NCBI RefSeq assembly: GCF_000185145.2
Contig: NZ_GL833119.1
Coordinates: 496,001 to 560,000 of the forward strand
From: Hoylesella oralis ATCC 33269
GTDB taxonomy: Bacteria; Bacteroidota; Bacteroidia; Bacteroidales; Bacteroidaceae
Direction of reading: 5' to 3'
DNA length: 64,000 nucleotides
Below the pieces are notes generated by a model. The model ran no database searches. It saw nothing but the letters and a program-made list of their open reading frames with translations, and had not been told where the DNA came from. Both the position numbers and the translations under genes were made by a program. Shown here piece after piece: positions 34,254-44,408 of the stretch (the first letter of the stretch is position 1; each line of letters opens with the position of its first letter).

Positions 34254-34901
34254 ATGCCGAAACATCATTTATGGTCTGACGAATATTGGCTGCTGCTCAT
34301 GCAGCTCTATCTGAAGAAACCGGTGGGATTGAAACCGCTGTATTCGCGCGGTATGGTGGACTTGAGTCTTGAATTGCACCTGCCTCCGCAGTTTCTGTAT
34401 GGGCAAATGTTCCGGTTAAGACAACTGGATACGCCTCAAATAGAGCATCTCTGGCAAACATACGGCAAAAGTCCGAAGAAGCTGCAGCGCGAGGCCGACC
34501 TGCTCAGACGTATGAACGGGTTCGGACAACCTAAGAAGTTTTACGAGGGAGTAGCTATAAACGAGTCGTTCGAACGCGACTTCAAGCCGCTCGATACCGA
34601 TACTTCGTTAAAGCCGGTTTCGCTGATTATGATTCTCGACCTGTACTTCCGTCTTACTCCTATTACCATGGTAGCCCAAACACCCGAAGTGGTTGAGTTG
34701 GCTAAGTTGCTCAAAACGGCGCCACAGACGGTTGCCGAAGCGATGGATGTTTTTAGGTTTTGCGATCCTTATCTTAACCGCGACGACCTGATAATACACC
34801 CCCTGTTGGCGCCATGTAGAGATATATGGCAACGATATGGTAGTGGTAATCCCGAAAAACTGGCAGCCCTCGCTGCACAACTGAAAGAATATTTTAGGTA
34901 A
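34254..34901 (+). CDS. Unknown protein encoded with rpoN
   Basis: The 215-residue protein has no signal peptide or membrane segment. It is mostly helical and rich in Leu, Lys and Arg, with HHLWSDEYWLLLMQLYLKKP at the start and regularly spaced Pro-Pro-Gln, Pro-Lys-Lys and Pro-Gln-Thr turns. I do not recognise a domain. It stops two bases before rpoN, so it must be co-transcribed and possibly translationally coupled. That makes it worth testing as a modulator of sigma-54. It could equally be a conserved neighbour of unrelated function. Confidence 0.75.
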   Translation: MPKHHLWSDEYWLLLMQLYLKKPVGLKPLYSRGMVDLSLELHLPPQFLYGQMFRLRQLDTPQIEHLWQTYGKSPKKLQREADLLRRMNGFGQPKKFYEGVAINESFERDFKPLDTDTSLKPVSLIMILDLYFRLTPITMVAQTPEVVELAKLLKTAPQTVAEAMDVFRFCDPYLNRDDLIIHPLLAPCRDIWQRYGSGNPEKLAALAAQLKEYFR

Positions 34902-34903
34902 GA

Positions 34904-36403
34904 ATGGACCAGAAGCTCGTACAGACACAAGTTCAAAAGCAATTGCAGGTACAACGTTTGTCGCAACAACAGATGCTGCAAGTGCGGTTGTTGGAGATGC
35001 CGTTGACGGAACTTGAGGAAAGTGTCAATGCTGAACTCGACGATAATCCGGCCTTGGAGGCGTCTTCGTCGGAAGATGCCATGGCAGATAGCGGCTTCGA
35101 AAGTATCGAAGAGGAGCGCGAGGAGATGAGTGAAGAGGAACAAAACGAGCACGACGATCGTGAAGAAGCGCTCGAAAATGCGCTCGAAAACATAGGAAGA
35201 GACGACCGAATGCCCGAGTCTTACGGCTATACGGATAACGATAATAATGCCGATTACGAAGAAGTAGTCTACGGAGACACCGTGTCTTTCTACGATAAAT
35301 TGAAAGAACAGATGGGCGAAACGGTGCTCACAGACCGTCAACAGGATATCATGGAGTACATTATAGGTTCGCTCGACGACGACGGATTGCTGCGTAAAGA
35401 CCTCGAAAGCATTAGCGATGAGCTTGCCGTTTATCACAATATCGATGCCGATACCGAAGAAATAGAACAGGTATTGCGACTTCTACAGGCGTTCGATCCT
35501 GCGGGTATCGGTGCAAGAAGTCTGCAAGAATGTCTTCGCTTACAGGTTGAACGGCGGGCGGAGAGCCCGGTAAAGGCTGCTATGTTGCGATTGATCGACG
35601 GTTATTTCGATGAATTTACCAAGAAGCATTGGCATAAAATACAGATAGGCATGCATCTTACCGATGCTTGGTTGCACCTCTTGCAGGACGAGATACGTAA
35701 GTTGAACCCGAAACCCGGGGCCTCTTTGGGCGAGACAGAGGGTAGAAACATTCAACAGATTACTCCCGATTTCATTGTAGATACATCGGACGACGGCGTT
35801 ATATCTTTCTCTCTCAACCGCGGAAATATACCGGAACTGAAGGTGTCGCCGTCGTTCAGCGAGATGGTAGATACCTATCGTAACAACAAGGAGGGCATGA
35901 CACGGCAGGCAAAAGAGGCGCTTCTCTATGCCAAAGAGAAGGTAGAGAAGGCACAGGGTTTCATCGAAGCCGTGAAACAACGCCGCCATACGCTCTATAT
36001 AACTATGAAAGCCATCATCGAATGGCAACGTAAATTCTTCTTAGACGGTGATGAGGCCGATCTTAAACCGATGATCTTGAAGGATATTGCAGATAAGACA
36101 GGGCTCGATATCTCTACGATTTCGCGCGTTAGCAATGTAAAGTATGCCCAGACCAAGTGGGGTACGTTTCCGTTACGTTTCTTTTTTACAGACTCATACA
36201 CTACGGATAGCGGCGAAGAACTGTCTACCCGTAAGATCAAGTTGGTACTGAAAGAAATTATAGGTAAGGAAAATAAGACAAAACCATATAGCGACGACGC
36301 CTTGTCTTTATTAATGAAAGCAAAGGGATTCCCCGTGGCTCGTCGCACTATAGCCAAGTATCGTGAGCAGTTGGGCATACCTGTGGCACGGCTGCGCAGG
36401 TAG
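34904..36403 (+). CDS. rpoN: RNA polymerase sigma-54 factor
   Basis: The protein has 499 residues. The N-terminal Gln- and Leu-rich activator-contact region I spans about residues 1-50 (VQKQLQVQRLSQQQMLQVRL). An acidic region II follows (about 50-120, very rich in Glu and Asp), then the core-binding domain and the DNA-binding domain with the helix-turn-helix ISTISRVSNVKYAQT. The RpoN box at the C-terminus reads ARRTIAKYREQLGIPVA. Sigma-54 needs an AAA+ enhancer-binding protein to open promoters; none is in this window. The acidic stretch is longer than in many homologues. Confidence 0.97.
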   Translation: MDQKLVQTQVQKQLQVQRLSQQQMLQVRLLEMPLTELEESVNAELDDNPALEASSSEDAMADSGFESIEEEREEMSEEEQNEHDDREEALENALENIGRDDRMPESYGYTDNDNNADYEEVVYGDTVSFYDKLKEQMGETVLTDRQQDIMEYIIGSLDDDGLLRKDLESISDELAVYHNIDADTEEIEQVLRLLQAFDPAGIGARSLQECLRLQVERRAESPVKAAMLRLIDGYFDEFTKKHWHKIQIGMHLTDAWLHLLQDEIRKLNPKPGASLGETEGRNIQQITPDFIVDTSDDGVISFSLNRGNIPELKVSPSFSEMVDTYRNNKEGMTRQAKEALLYAKEKVEKAQGFIEAVKQRRHTLYITMKAIIEWQRKFFLDGDEADLKPMILKDIADKTGLDISTISRVSNVKYAQTKWGTFPLRFFFTDSYTTDSGEELSTRKIKLVLKEIIGKENKTKPYSDDALSLLMKAKGFPVARRTIAKYREQLGIPVARLRR

Positions 36404-36443
36404 AGGAACGCTGCAATAGGTAGAAAGTTGTTGTAATATTCGT

Positions 36444-37055
36444 ATGAAAGAAAAGAGTATCATATTGGCTGCAAGGGTGATGAGTATGGTCTTTACGCCT
36501 TTTTACCTGCCGTTGGTAGGCTTGATAGCCTTGTTTCTATTCAGCTATCTCCATCTGCTTGACTGGGGTTACAAGCTCAAAGTACTGGCTTTGGTCTACG
36601 CTTTTACCATCTTACTTCCTACGCTTCTCATACATATATACCGCAGATATCAGGGATGGACATTGATAGAACTTGGCACAAAGGAACGTAGAATGGTGCC
36701 ATACATTATTTCTATCGCTTGTTACTTTACTTGTTATTACATCATGAATGCCCGTCATATTCCGCATTTCATGGGAAGTATTCTCGTCGCAGCGCTTGTT
36801 ATTCAGATTATCTGTGCTTTCATCAACGTGTGGTGGAAGGTTTCAACGCACACGGCTGCCATAGGTGGGGTGGCTGGAGCATTGCTGGCGTTCGCCGTAA
36901 TATTTGCTTTTAACCCGATATGGTGGCTGTGTATCGTTCTTATATTGGGAGGTATGGTAGGTACAAGTCGCATGATCTTGCGACAACATACGCTGTCGCA
37001 GGTGGTAACCGGTTTTCTCGTCGGGCTGATAACCGCTTTCTTCATCGTTATTTAG
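36444..37055 (+). CDS. PAP2-like integral membrane protein
   Basis: The 203-residue protein has six hydrophobic segments. Two motifs resemble the PAP2 phosphatase active site: KVSTHTAAIGG (about residues 132-142, Ser-x-His-Thr) and GTSRMILRQHTLSQVVTGF (about 174-192, Arg then His with the downstream Gln-Val). The usual first motif KxxxxxxRP is not clear; TKERRMVPY may replace it. The protein may act on a lipid pyrophosphate or phosphatidate. The missing first motif lowers confidence in catalysis. It lies 40 bases after rpoN. Confidence 0.65.
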   Translation: MKEKSIILAARVMSMVFTPFYLPLVGLIALFLFSYLHLLDWGYKLKVLALVYAFTILLPTLLIHIYRRYQGWTLIELGTKERRMVPYIISIACYFTCYYIMNARHIPHFMGSILVAALVIQIICAFINVWWKVSTHTAAIGGVAGALLAFAVIFAFNPIWWLCIVLILGGMVGTSRMILRQHTLSQVVTGFLVGLITAFFIVI

Positions 37056-37151
37056 ATACGAATGTCGCAATTGAACCGTAGGTGTATGGCCGATAGAGCG
37101 TAGGTCTGTGGTCGTTAGAATATAAATGTATCATCATTAAAGCATATCGAT

Positions 37152-37661
37152 ATGAAACCAATAGTAAGCATTATCATGGGCAGTACGAGCGATCTGCCGG
37201 TGATGGAAAAGGCCTGTAAATGGCTCGACGATAACGAAATACCCTTCGAGGTGAACGCTCTGTCGGCTCATCGCACGCCGGATGCCGTGGAAAGTTTTGC
37301 CAAGAACGCCCGCAACCGCGGCATTAAAGTGATTATAGCCGCTGCAGGTATGGCTGCTGCATTGCCGGGTGTTATCGCTGCAAATACCACCTTACCGGTG
37401 ATCGGAGTACCTGTAAAGGGCATGCTCGACGGGCTCGATGCTCTTTTGAGCATTGTTCAGATGCCGCCGGGCATACCTGTTGCAACGGTGGGCGTAAACG
37501 GTGCGCAGAATGCAGCTATACTCGCAGCCCGGATAATAGCGCTTTCAGACGAGACGGTCGCAGCAAAAATGTCGGCTTGGAAGGCCGGTTTAGGAGCCAA
37601 GATAGAGAAGGCGAATGCCGAACTGGCCGCCATCAAGACTTATCGGTATAAGACGAACTAA
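37152..37661 (+). CDS. purE: N5-carboxyaminoimidazole ribonucleotide mutase
   Basis: The 169-residue PurE class I enzyme converts N5-CAIR to CAIR in purine synthesis. Typical features are [20 protein letters not shown] at the N-terminus, the active-site stretch [10 protein letters not shown] with the catalytic His, and [24 protein letters not shown] in the middle. The partner ATPase PurK is not adjacent. It is preceded by 96 bases containing a copy of the degenerate intergenic repeat and followed by ispG after 36 bases. Confidence 0.95.
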   Translation: MKPIVSIIMGSTSDLPVMEKACKWLDDNEIPFEVNALSAHRTPDAVESFAKNARNRGIKVIIAAAGMAAALPGVIAANTTLPVIGVPVKGMLDGLDALLSIVQMPPGIPVATVGVNGAQNAAILAARIIALSDETVAAKMSAWKAGLGAKIEKANAELAAIKTYRYKTN

Positions 37662-37697
37662 AGGAATAGGGCGGCTCTTGCGCCCACATACAATATT

Positions 37698-39536
37698 ATG
37701 ATCGATTTATTTCAATATCAACGGCGCCCGTCTTCGGTAGTCCATATAGGAGCAATCGATATGGGTGGCGATAATGCCATCCGTGTTCAGTCGATGACAA
37801 CCACCGATACGAACGACACGGAGGGCTGTATAGCGCAAGCAGAACGTATTATTAAGGCTGGCGGAGAGCTCGTTCGACTGACTACGCAGGGCATCAGAGA
37901 GGCGGAAAACCTGAAAAATATCAATGCCGGACTGCGTGCCCGCGGTTATGATACGCCGCTTGTGGCCGACGTGCACTTCAATCCTAACGTTGCCGATGTG
38001 GCGGCCTTGTATGCCGAAAAGGTGCGCATTAATCCGGGAAACTACGTGGATCCCGCCCGTAGGTTCATCAAACAAGAGTATTCGGATGAGGAATACGCGC
38101 AGGAATTGCATAAGATAGAAGCCCGATTTGTACCGTTTATCAATATTTGCAAGCAAAACCATACGGCCATCCGTATAGGTGTAAACCACGGTTCACTATC
38201 GGATAGAATCCGTAACCGCTATGGAGACACGCCCGAGGGCATTGTGGAAAGCTGCATGGAGTTTCTGCGTATCTGTAAGAAAGAGCGGTTCAGCAACGTT
38301 GTCATATCGGTAAAGGCTTCGAATACGGTAATAATGGTGCGCTCGGTGCGCCTGCTTGTAGACCGTATGGATAAGGAAGACATGCATTACCCTTTGCATC
38401 TCGGCGTTACAGAGGCCGGAGAGGGCGAAGACGGACGTATCAAGAGTGCCGTAGGCATAGGCGCTCTGTTGGCCGATGGCATAGGAGATACCGTAAGAGT
38501 ATCGCTCTCTGAAGAGCCTGAAATGGAGATACCGGTGGCACAACACTTAGTGGAATACGTTACAAAACGGCAAGGTCATCTCGTTGTTCCTGCCGAACGA
38601 TACGCCAATTTCGACTATCTGCGCCCCGAACGCAGACGAACCGTGCCTGTTAGGAATATAGGCGGCGGCAATGTTCCGGTGGTGATAACCTCGAAAGAGG
38701 GTGCGAAATCCGATTATATATATATAGGATCGGAGCTTCCGAAGGACATTGACGAGCGGAAGAACTATATTGTAGACTACAACGTGCATGCGTCTGTCGC
38801 TGCCGAACATCCTGCCTTGCATCTTTATCCCATATTCCCGTCATCGGCAATGCCCTTTATTACGGCCGTTGAAGCCGATCTGAAATTCCTCGTTTTGCAG
38901 TTCGGAACGCCCTCGGAAGAGTATCTGGCATGCTTAAAGCAGCATCCTGAGATCGTTGTAGTGTGCGTAAGCAACCACCAAAACCGCCTTGCAGACCAGC
39001 GGGCTTTGGCACACGAGATGATGATCCACGGCATCTGTAACCCGTTGGTGTTCGCTCAAATGTACCGACATAGCGATAAGAGCTGCTTTCAGCTTGATGC
39101 CTCGGCCGATATGGGAGCACTGATGATCGACGGACTTGCCGATGGTATCTGGCTTATGAACAATGGAGACCTGCCGCAGAGTGTAGTAGAAGAGACGGCA
39201 TTCGGCGTTCTGCAGGCGGCACGTCTACGGACTTCCAAGACCGAATATATCAGTTGTCCGGGCTGTGGGCGCACGCTGTACGATTTACGCGAAACCATTG
39301 CCAAGATTAAAGAGGCTACTGAAGAGATGAAGGGGCTCAAGATTGGTATCATGGGGTGTATCGTCAACGGTCCGGGAGAGATGGCCGACGCTGATTACGG
39401 TTATGTGGGAGCAGGCCCGAAGCGTGTGTCTCTTTACCGTAAACAGCAGTGTGTGGAGAAGAATATCCCCGAAGAAGATGCCGTAGAACGACTTCTGAAG
39501 CTGATAAGAGAAGATAGGGAGAACGGGATTTTATAA
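37698..39536 (+). CDS. ispG: 4-hydroxy-3-methylbut-2-enyl diphosphate synthase (long form)
   Basis: The 612-residue iron-sulfur enzyme catalyses the penultimate step of the MEP isoprenoid pathway. The N-terminal TIM barrel begins RRPSSVVHIGAIDMGGDNAI and contains LVADVHFNPNVA and NHGSLSDRI. The C-terminal domain carries the cluster Cys residues in SCPGCGRTLYD (about 517-527) and GIMGCIVNGPGEMADADYGYVG (about 552-573). A large inserted domain (about residues 280-510) separates the two, as in Bacteroidetes, Chlamydia and plant enzymes; E. coli IspG has only 372 residues. Products feed the prenyl synthetase at 53342. Confidence 0.95.
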   Translation: MIDLFQYQRRPSSVVHIGAIDMGGDNAIRVQSMTTTDTNDTEGCIAQAERIIKAGGELVRLTTQGIREAENLKNINAGLRARGYDTPLVADVHFNPNVADVAALYAEKVRINPGNYVDPARRFIKQEYSDEEYAQELHKIEARFVPFINICKQNHTAIRIGVNHGSLSDRIRNRYGDTPEGIVESCMEFLRICKKERFSNVVISVKASNTVIMVRSVRLLVDRMDKEDMHYPLHLGVTEAGEGEDGRIKSAVGIGALLADGIGDTVRVSLSEEPEMEIPVAQHLVEYVTKRQGHLVVPAERYANFDYLRPERRRTVPVRNIGGGNVPVVITSKEGAKSDYIYIGSELPKDIDERKNYIVDYNVHASVAAEHPALHLYPIFPSSAMPFITAVEADLKFLVLQFGTPSEEYLACLKQHPEIVVVCVSNHQNRLADQRALAHEMMIHGICNPLVFAQMYRHSDKSCFQLDASADMGALMIDGLADGIWLMNNGDLPQSVVEETAFGVLQAARLRTSKTEYISCPGCGRTLYDLRETIAKIKEATEEMKGLKIGIMGCIVNGPGEMADADYGYVGAGPKRVSLYRKQQCVEKNIPEEDAVERLLKLIREDRENGIL

Positions 39537-39574
39537 GACAGACTCCCGATAACTCTTATATAAATAAAAAGAAT

Positions 39575-40399
39575 ATGAAACGAAAATCATTACTACTTAT
39601 TGCGCTGATGCTGTTTGTCAGCGTGGTGTGCGAGGCAGGAAGGGTAATTCGAGTACTCGCAATCGGTAATAGTTTCTCGGAAGATGCCGTAGAACAATAC
39701 CTTTATGAGCTTGCTTTAGCGCAGGGAGACAGCCTTATAATAGGCAATGCCTATATAGGCGGCTGCTCTATAGACCGCCACTGGGACAATTCGCAGACGG
39801 GTAAAGCCGACTATGGTTACCGGAAGATCGTTGACGGAAAGATGGTTACGCAGCCGCACGTTACACTCGAACGGGCGATAAAGGACGATGATTGGGATAT
39901 TATCAGCTTGCAACAGGCCAGTCATTTCTCCGGTCTGCCCGAAACGTATGGCCATTTGGCGGACCTGAAACGCTACGTTATGGCCACGGCAACCAACAAG
40001 AATGTAGAGATTGTGTTCCACATGACGTGGGCATATGCTAAAGATTCCAGCCACGGAGGCTTCAAAAACTACGGTAACGACCAGCAACAAATGTACCGAA
40101 TGATACTCTCTGCCGTGAACAAAGCCATCGAACAGACAGGCATAAAGCGGGTGATACCTTCGGGAGTTGCCATTCAGAACGCCCGTGAAACGATGGGCGA
40201 CGTGCTTAATCGCGATGGTTTTCATCTGCAACTTACCTATGGTCGCTATACTGCAGCCTGCACATGGTGCGAATTTCTTACGGGCAAAAACGTGGTAGGC
40301 AATCCGTATAAGCCCGACACTATCGATGACCATACGGCGCGACTGGCGCAGGAAGCAGCGCATAAGGCCATGAAAATGAGCCGCAGACTATTTAAATAG
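39575..40399 (+). CDS. DUF4886 protein, secreted SGNH-hydrolase-like
   Basis: The 274-residue protein has the signal peptide MKRKSLLLIALMLFVSVVCEAG. The mature part begins VIRVLAIGNSFSEDAVEQYLYE, where GNSFSEDA is the block-I Ser motif of SGNH hydrolases. DIISLQQASHFSG lies in the middle, and NRDGFHLQLTYGRY near the end carries the Asp-x-x-His pair. This is the DUF4886 family, common in gut Bacteroidetes and probably acting on acyl groups of glycans; the substrate is not known. It begins 38 bases after ispG and may be read with it. A strong stem-loop follows. Confidence 0.82.
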   Translation: MKRKSLLLIALMLFVSVVCEAGRVIRVLAIGNSFSEDAVEQYLYELALAQGDSLIIGNAYIGGCSIDRHWDNSQTGKADYGYRKIVDGKMVTQPHVTLERAIKDDDWDIISLQQASHFSGLPETYGHLADLKRYVMATATNKNVEIVFHMTWAYAKDSSHGGFKNYGNDQQQMYRMILSAVNKAIEQTGIKRVIPSGVAIQNARETMGDVLNRDGFHLQLTYGRYTAACTWCEFLTGKNVVGNPYKPDTIDDHTARLAQEAAHKAMKMSRRLFK

Positions 40400-40422
40400 C
40401 ACATTTGGAGATACGCTGCAAT

Positions 40423-40483
40423 CAGCCTTCAGGCAGCAGACTGTTATGTTATATCGCATACCTGATTTGCTGCCTGAAGGCTG
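40423..40483 (+). terminator. 16-bp perfect stem-loop after the DUF4886 gene
   Basis: Arms 40423-40438 and 40468-40483 are perfect complements with a 29-base loop, followed by T-rich sequence. The 190 bases to the mutS promoter hold repeat-like sequence (see 40554-40585). Confidence 0.75.
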
Positions 40484-40671
40484 TTGCCGTTTCTATCTGT
40501 TTGTGTTTCTGTCCTTACATATACTGTTTATTGCCGGTAGGAATACCGCCAAACGACCGTAGACCATATCCCTATTGCCGATAGGGAAGCAGCCTGTTGT
40601 AGACACATCCGTCGGTCTCGCCGGACAAAGGTATTGCGCGTTTATGACATGCCCTTAAAATAAATTAATTA

Positions 40672-40703
40672 TTTGGGCGGTCTATCATTTTTCGTTACCT
40701 TTG
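40672..40703 (+). promoter_or_regulatory. Bacteroidetes-type promoter for mutS
   Basis: TTTG (40672-40675) and TACCTTTG (40696-40703) are exact matches 20 bases apart. The -7 element overlaps a possible TTG start at 40701, which rules that start out. Confidence 0.8.
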
Positions 40704-40727
40704 CTAATTCATAAACAAGCAAACTCT

Positions 40728-43391
40728 ATGGCTGCGAAAGATAACGGGCAGACACCGATGATGAAACAGTTTTTTTCGATGAAGGCAAAACATCCCGATG
40801 CTTTGCTGCTGTTTCGTTGCGGCGACTTCTACGAAACGTATGGCGAAGATGCCGTGCGTTCCGCAGGTGTTCTCGGCATAACGCTCACTAAACGCAACAA
40901 TGGAGGACTGTCGGGAAGTACGGAGATGGCCGGTTTTCCCCATCATGCGCTCGATACTTACTTACCTAAACTGATACGAGCCGGTATGCGTGTCGCCATT
41001 TGCGACCAGCTGGAAGATCCTAAGAAGAAGCGTGAAGCCATTAAAGGCATGAAAGGTCTTACCGAAATGGATAAGATGGTGAAGCGCGGTATTACAGAGT
41101 TAGTAACGCCGGGCGTGGCAATGACCGATAATGTACTGAACTACAAAGAGAATAATTTCCTTGCTGCAGTGCACTTCGGCAAGAGCTCTTGCGGCGTTTC
41201 TTTCCTCGATATATCCACGGGGGAGTTCCTTACAGGCGAGGGAAGTTATGACTATGTGGAGAAACTTCTGGGCAACTTCTCGCCTAAGGAGGTGCTTTAC
41301 GATAGGGAACACAAGGCAGATTTCGAACGTTTCTTCGGTACCCGTTACTGCATTTTCGAACTTGAAGACTGGGTATTTACCGAGCAAACGGCCCGTCAGA
41401 AGTTGCTCCGTCATTTCGAAACCAAGTCTCTGAAAGGCTTCGGCGTTGAGCATTTGCATAACGGTATTATCGCCTCGGGCGCTATCATGCAGTATCTGGA
41501 GATTACACAGCATACACAGATTGGGCATATCACCTCGTTATCGCGCATCGAGGAAGAACGTTATGTGCGCTTAGACAAGTTCACTATCCGCTCTCTCGAG
41601 TTGATACAGCCGATGCAGGAGGGAGGTTCGTCGCTGCTGAGCGTGATAGATCGCACCTCTACACCAATGGGAGGGCGCATGTTGAGGCGGTGGGTAGTGT
41701 TTCCGTTGCGTGATGAGAAAGCCATCGAACGTCGTCTGAATGTGGTGGATTTCTTCTTCCGAGAGCCGCAGTTCAGGCAACTTATCGATGAGAAGTTCCA
41801 TAACATAGGCGATCTCGAACGCATTATATCGAGGGTGGCCGCAGGGAGAGTGTCGCCCAGAGAGGTGGTGCAGTTGAAGAATGCACTGCAGGCATTGGTG
41901 CCGATCAAGGCGGCTTGTCTCGAAACAGATAACGAGAGTCTGAAACGTCTGGGCAGTCAGCTGAACTTGTGCGAGGAGCTTAGCGATCGTATAGCTAAGG
42001 AAATACAGCCCGATCCGCCGCAGTTGTTGAGCAAAGGCGATGTGATTGCCGACGGATATAGCGCCGATCTGGACGAGTTGCGCCATATCTCTCGCAGCGG
42101 TAAAGACTTCTTGCTCGAGATACAAGAGCGCGAGATAGCGCAGACGGGTATCGCTTCGTTGAAGGTAGGCTTTAATAATGTGTTCGGTTATTACTTGGAA
42201 GTACGCAACACTTACAAGGATAAAGTACCGGCAGAGTGGATACGTAAGCAGACTTTAGCGCAAGCTGAGCGGTATATAACGCAGGAATTGAAGGAATATG
42301 AGGAAAAGATACTCGGCGCAGACGAGAAAATTCAGTCGCTTGAAGAGCGTCTCTTCGGCGAGCTGATTGCCGACATGCAGGCTTACATACCATATATACA
42401 GACGGATGCCAATGTGGTTGCGCAGCTCGATTGCCTGCTCTCGTTCGCCAAAACGGCAGAAGAAAATCGTTATGTGAGGCCGGTTGTCGACGACAGCGAT
42501 GTGCTTGATATCAAACAGGGACGCCATCCGGTGATTGAAAACCAGTTGCCTGTGGGCGAAACATACGTGCCCAACGACATTTATCTTGATACGGAAAAGC
42601 AGCAGATCGTGATAATTACCGGACCGAACATGGCCGGTAAATCGGCTTTGCTGCGCCAGACGGCGCTGATAGTGCTGCTGGCTCAGATGGGTAGCTATGT
42701 GCCTGCGGAGCGTGCAAAGGTGGGTTTAGTAGACAAAGTGTTTACTCGTGTAGGCGCCAGCGATAACATCTCGCTGGGCGAATCTACGTTTATGGTAGAG
42801 ATGACCGAGGCGGCCAGCATCCTTAACAATGTGTCGCAGCGCTCGTTGGTGCTGTTCGATGAGCTGGGACGCGGTACGTCTACCTACGATGGAATTTCAA
42901 TTGCTTGGGCTATAGTGGAGTTCTTGCACGAACAACCCAAGGCTCGAGCGCGGACACTCTTTGCAACTCATTACCATGAACTGAACGAAATGGAGAAGAA
43001 TTTCGCCAGAATAAAGAATTACAACGTATCTGTAAAGGAGATAGACGGAAAGGTTATCTTCCTCAGAAAGCTGGAGAAAGGCGGTAGCGAGCACTCCTTC
43101 GGTATTCATGTGGCCGATATAGCGGGCATGCCCAAAAGCATTGTGAAGCGTGCCAATACGGTATTGAAGGAATTGGAGGCTGATAACAGTCAGGTAGGCA
43201 CGGTGGGTAAGCCCACTGCACGGAAAATTGAGCAGAGTAGGGAGGGCATGCAATTGAGCTTCTTCCAGTTAGATGATCCGATACTTTGCCAAGTTCGCGA
43301 TGAAATATTGGGCTTGGATGTGAATAATCTGACACCTGTAGAGGCGCTGAATAAACTAAACGACATCAAAAAAATAGTAGAAGGAAAATAA
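40728..43391 (+). CDS. mutS: DNA mismatch repair protein MutS
   Basis: The start is the ATG at 40728, giving 887 residues; the longer TTG-initiated frame begins within the promoter. The mismatch-reading motif appears as [11 protein letters not shown] near residue 35, where Phe-x-Glu contacts the mispair. The ABC-type ATPase domain has Walker [14 protein letters not shown] (about 631-643), then [14 protein letters not shown], Walker [14 protein letters not shown] and the following THYHEL His. It is a MutS1-type repair protein and works with MutL, which is not in this window. The gene is preceded by a strong promoter and followed by a PCMD gene after 43 bases. Confidence 0.97.
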   Translation: MAAKDNGQTPMMKQFFSMKAKHPDALLLFRCGDFYETYGEDAVRSAGVLGITLTKRNNGGLSGSTEMAGFPHHALDTYLPKLIRAGMRVAICDQLEDPKKKREAIKGMKGLTEMDKMVKRGITELVTPGVAMTDNVLNYKENNFLAAVHFGKSSCGVSFLDISTGEFLTGEGSYDYVEKLLGNFSPKEVLYDREHKADFERFFGTRYCIFELEDWVFTEQTARQKLLRHFETKSLKGFGVEHLHNGIIASGAIMQYLEITQHTQIGHITSLSRIEEERYVRLDKFTIRSLELIQPMQEGGSSLLSVIDRTSTPMGGRMLRRWVVFPLRDEKAIERRLNVVDFFFREPQFRQLIDEKFHNIGDLERIISRVAAGRVSPREVVQLKNALQALVPIKAACLETDNESLKRLGSQLNLCEELSDRIAKEIQPDPPQLLSKGDVIADGYSADLDELRHISRSGKDFLLEIQEREIAQTGIASLKVGFNNVFGYYLEVRNTYKDKVPAEWIRKQTLAQAERYITQELKEYEEKILGADEKIQSLEERLFGELIADMQAYIPYIQTDANVVAQLDCLLSFAKTAEENRYVRPVVDDSDVLDIKQGRHPVIENQLPVGETYVPNDIYLDTEKQQIVIITGPNMAGKSALLRQTALIVLLAQMGSYVPAERAKVGLVDKVFTRVGASDNISLGESTFMVEMTEAASILNNVSQRSLVLFDELGRGTSTYDGISIAWAIVEFLHEQPKARARTLFATHYHELNEMEKNFARIKNYNVSVKEIDGKVIFLRKLEKGGSEHSFGIHVADIAGMPKSIVKRANTVLKELEADNSQVGTVGKPTARKIEQSREGMQLSFFQLDDPILCQVRDEILGLDVNNLTPVEALNKLNDIKKIVEGK

Positions 43392-43434
43392 TAAAGGGGG
43401 CATATATGCTCCGAACCATCAATTATAATCGAGG

Positions 43435-44385
43435 ATGAAGTATTTTGTTATGGTAATCATAAGTGCTGTGTTTTCTTTGAAAACGGCAGCACAAGAGAAG
43501 GTAGAGCCTGTTCTTTATGGCAATATGGACCACTGGGTAGTGCGGAATATCAAGGAGTCTGGCATCATCGGAGGTAATGCCAAGACGCTGTATGAAATAG
43601 GTCCGAGCCGGACGATAGACGGGAATATCCCTTATAAGAATATGGGGAAATCGCCTTGGGCCACTTCTAATGTGATGGCAAAGGTAATGGGTGTGGTCAA
43701 AACAAATCAATCTGTCTACCGTGATACGCATGGCAACGGCTATTGTGCCAAGCTGATGACGCATGTAGAGCATGTGAAAGTGTTGGGTTTAATGAATATC
43801 AGTGTCTTGGCGGCAGGCTCTATATTCCTCGGAGATATACAGGAACCCATCACCGGAACTAAGGACGGGGAGAAGAGTTTGAATTGGGGAATACCGTACA
43901 ACAAGCGTCCGAAGGCTTTAAGATACGACTACCGTGTGTCGTTGTCGGGTAGTCCGAACCGCATAAAGCAGACGGGTTTCAGTAAAGTATCTACTGTTTC
44001 TGGCAAAGACTGTGCCGTTACGGTGCTGCTATTGCAGAAACGTACCGAAGACGCCAAGGGGAATATTACGGCGAAGCGCGTAGGTACGATGGTGATAGAG
44101 TATGCTCACAGCACCAAAGACTGGGTGGAGAACGCCACTTATCGCATTATGTATGGCGACATACACAATCACCCCGAGTACGATGCACGGCTGATGGGAC
44201 TGCGGTCGACCGACTATGCAAGGAACAGCAAAGGTAAAAGTGTGCAGGTTAAAGAGACGGGCTGGGCTTCCGAGGATGATACTCCGACGCACTTGGTATT
44301 GCAGTTTTCGTCGAGTAACGGTGGTGCCTTCATCGGTTCGCCGGGCAACACGTTTTGGATAGATAACGTGCGTTTGGTGTTTTAA
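43435..44385 (+). CDS. PCMD-type (putative carbohydrate metabolism domain) exported protein
   Basis: The 316-residue protein has the signal peptide MKYFVMVIISAVFSLKTAAQ. It then begins EPVLYGNMDHWVVRNIKES, contains SPWATSN and GSIFLGDIQEPITGTKDGEKSLNWGIPYNKRPKALRYDYRV, and ends AFIGSPGNTFWIDNVRLVF. This WxTSN / G-x-P-F-x-x-K-P / IDNVRL pattern is that of PCMD proteins, beta-sandwich modules on the surface of Bacteroidetes and thought to bind glycans. There is no SusCD pair nearby. It is followed by an Omp85-family gene after 23 bases. Confidence 0.72.
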   Translation: MKYFVMVIISAVFSLKTAAQEKVEPVLYGNMDHWVVRNIKESGIIGGNAKTLYEIGPSRTIDGNIPYKNMGKSPWATSNVMAKVMGVVKTNQSVYRDTHGNGYCAKLMTHVEHVKVLGLMNISVLAAGSIFLGDIQEPITGTKDGEKSLNWGIPYNKRPKALRYDYRVSLSGSPNRIKQTGFSKVSTVSGKDCAVTVLLLQKRTEDAKGNITAKRVGTMVIEYAHSTKDWVENATYRIMYGDIHNHPEYDARLMGLRSTDYARNSKGKSVQVKETGWASEDDTPTHLVLQFSSSNGGAFIGSPGNTFWIDNVRLVF

Positions 44386-44408
44386 CCATATAGTTACATA
44401 CTTTTGTT

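Noticed and set aside
40701-40727. TTG start for mutS
   Set aside because: It overlaps the exact -7 promoter element; the ATG at 40728 gives the usual MutS start.
43435-44385. PCMD protein considered as part of a polysaccharide utilisation locus
   Set aside because: No SusC, SusD, glycoside hydrolase or hybrid two-component gene is found nearby.
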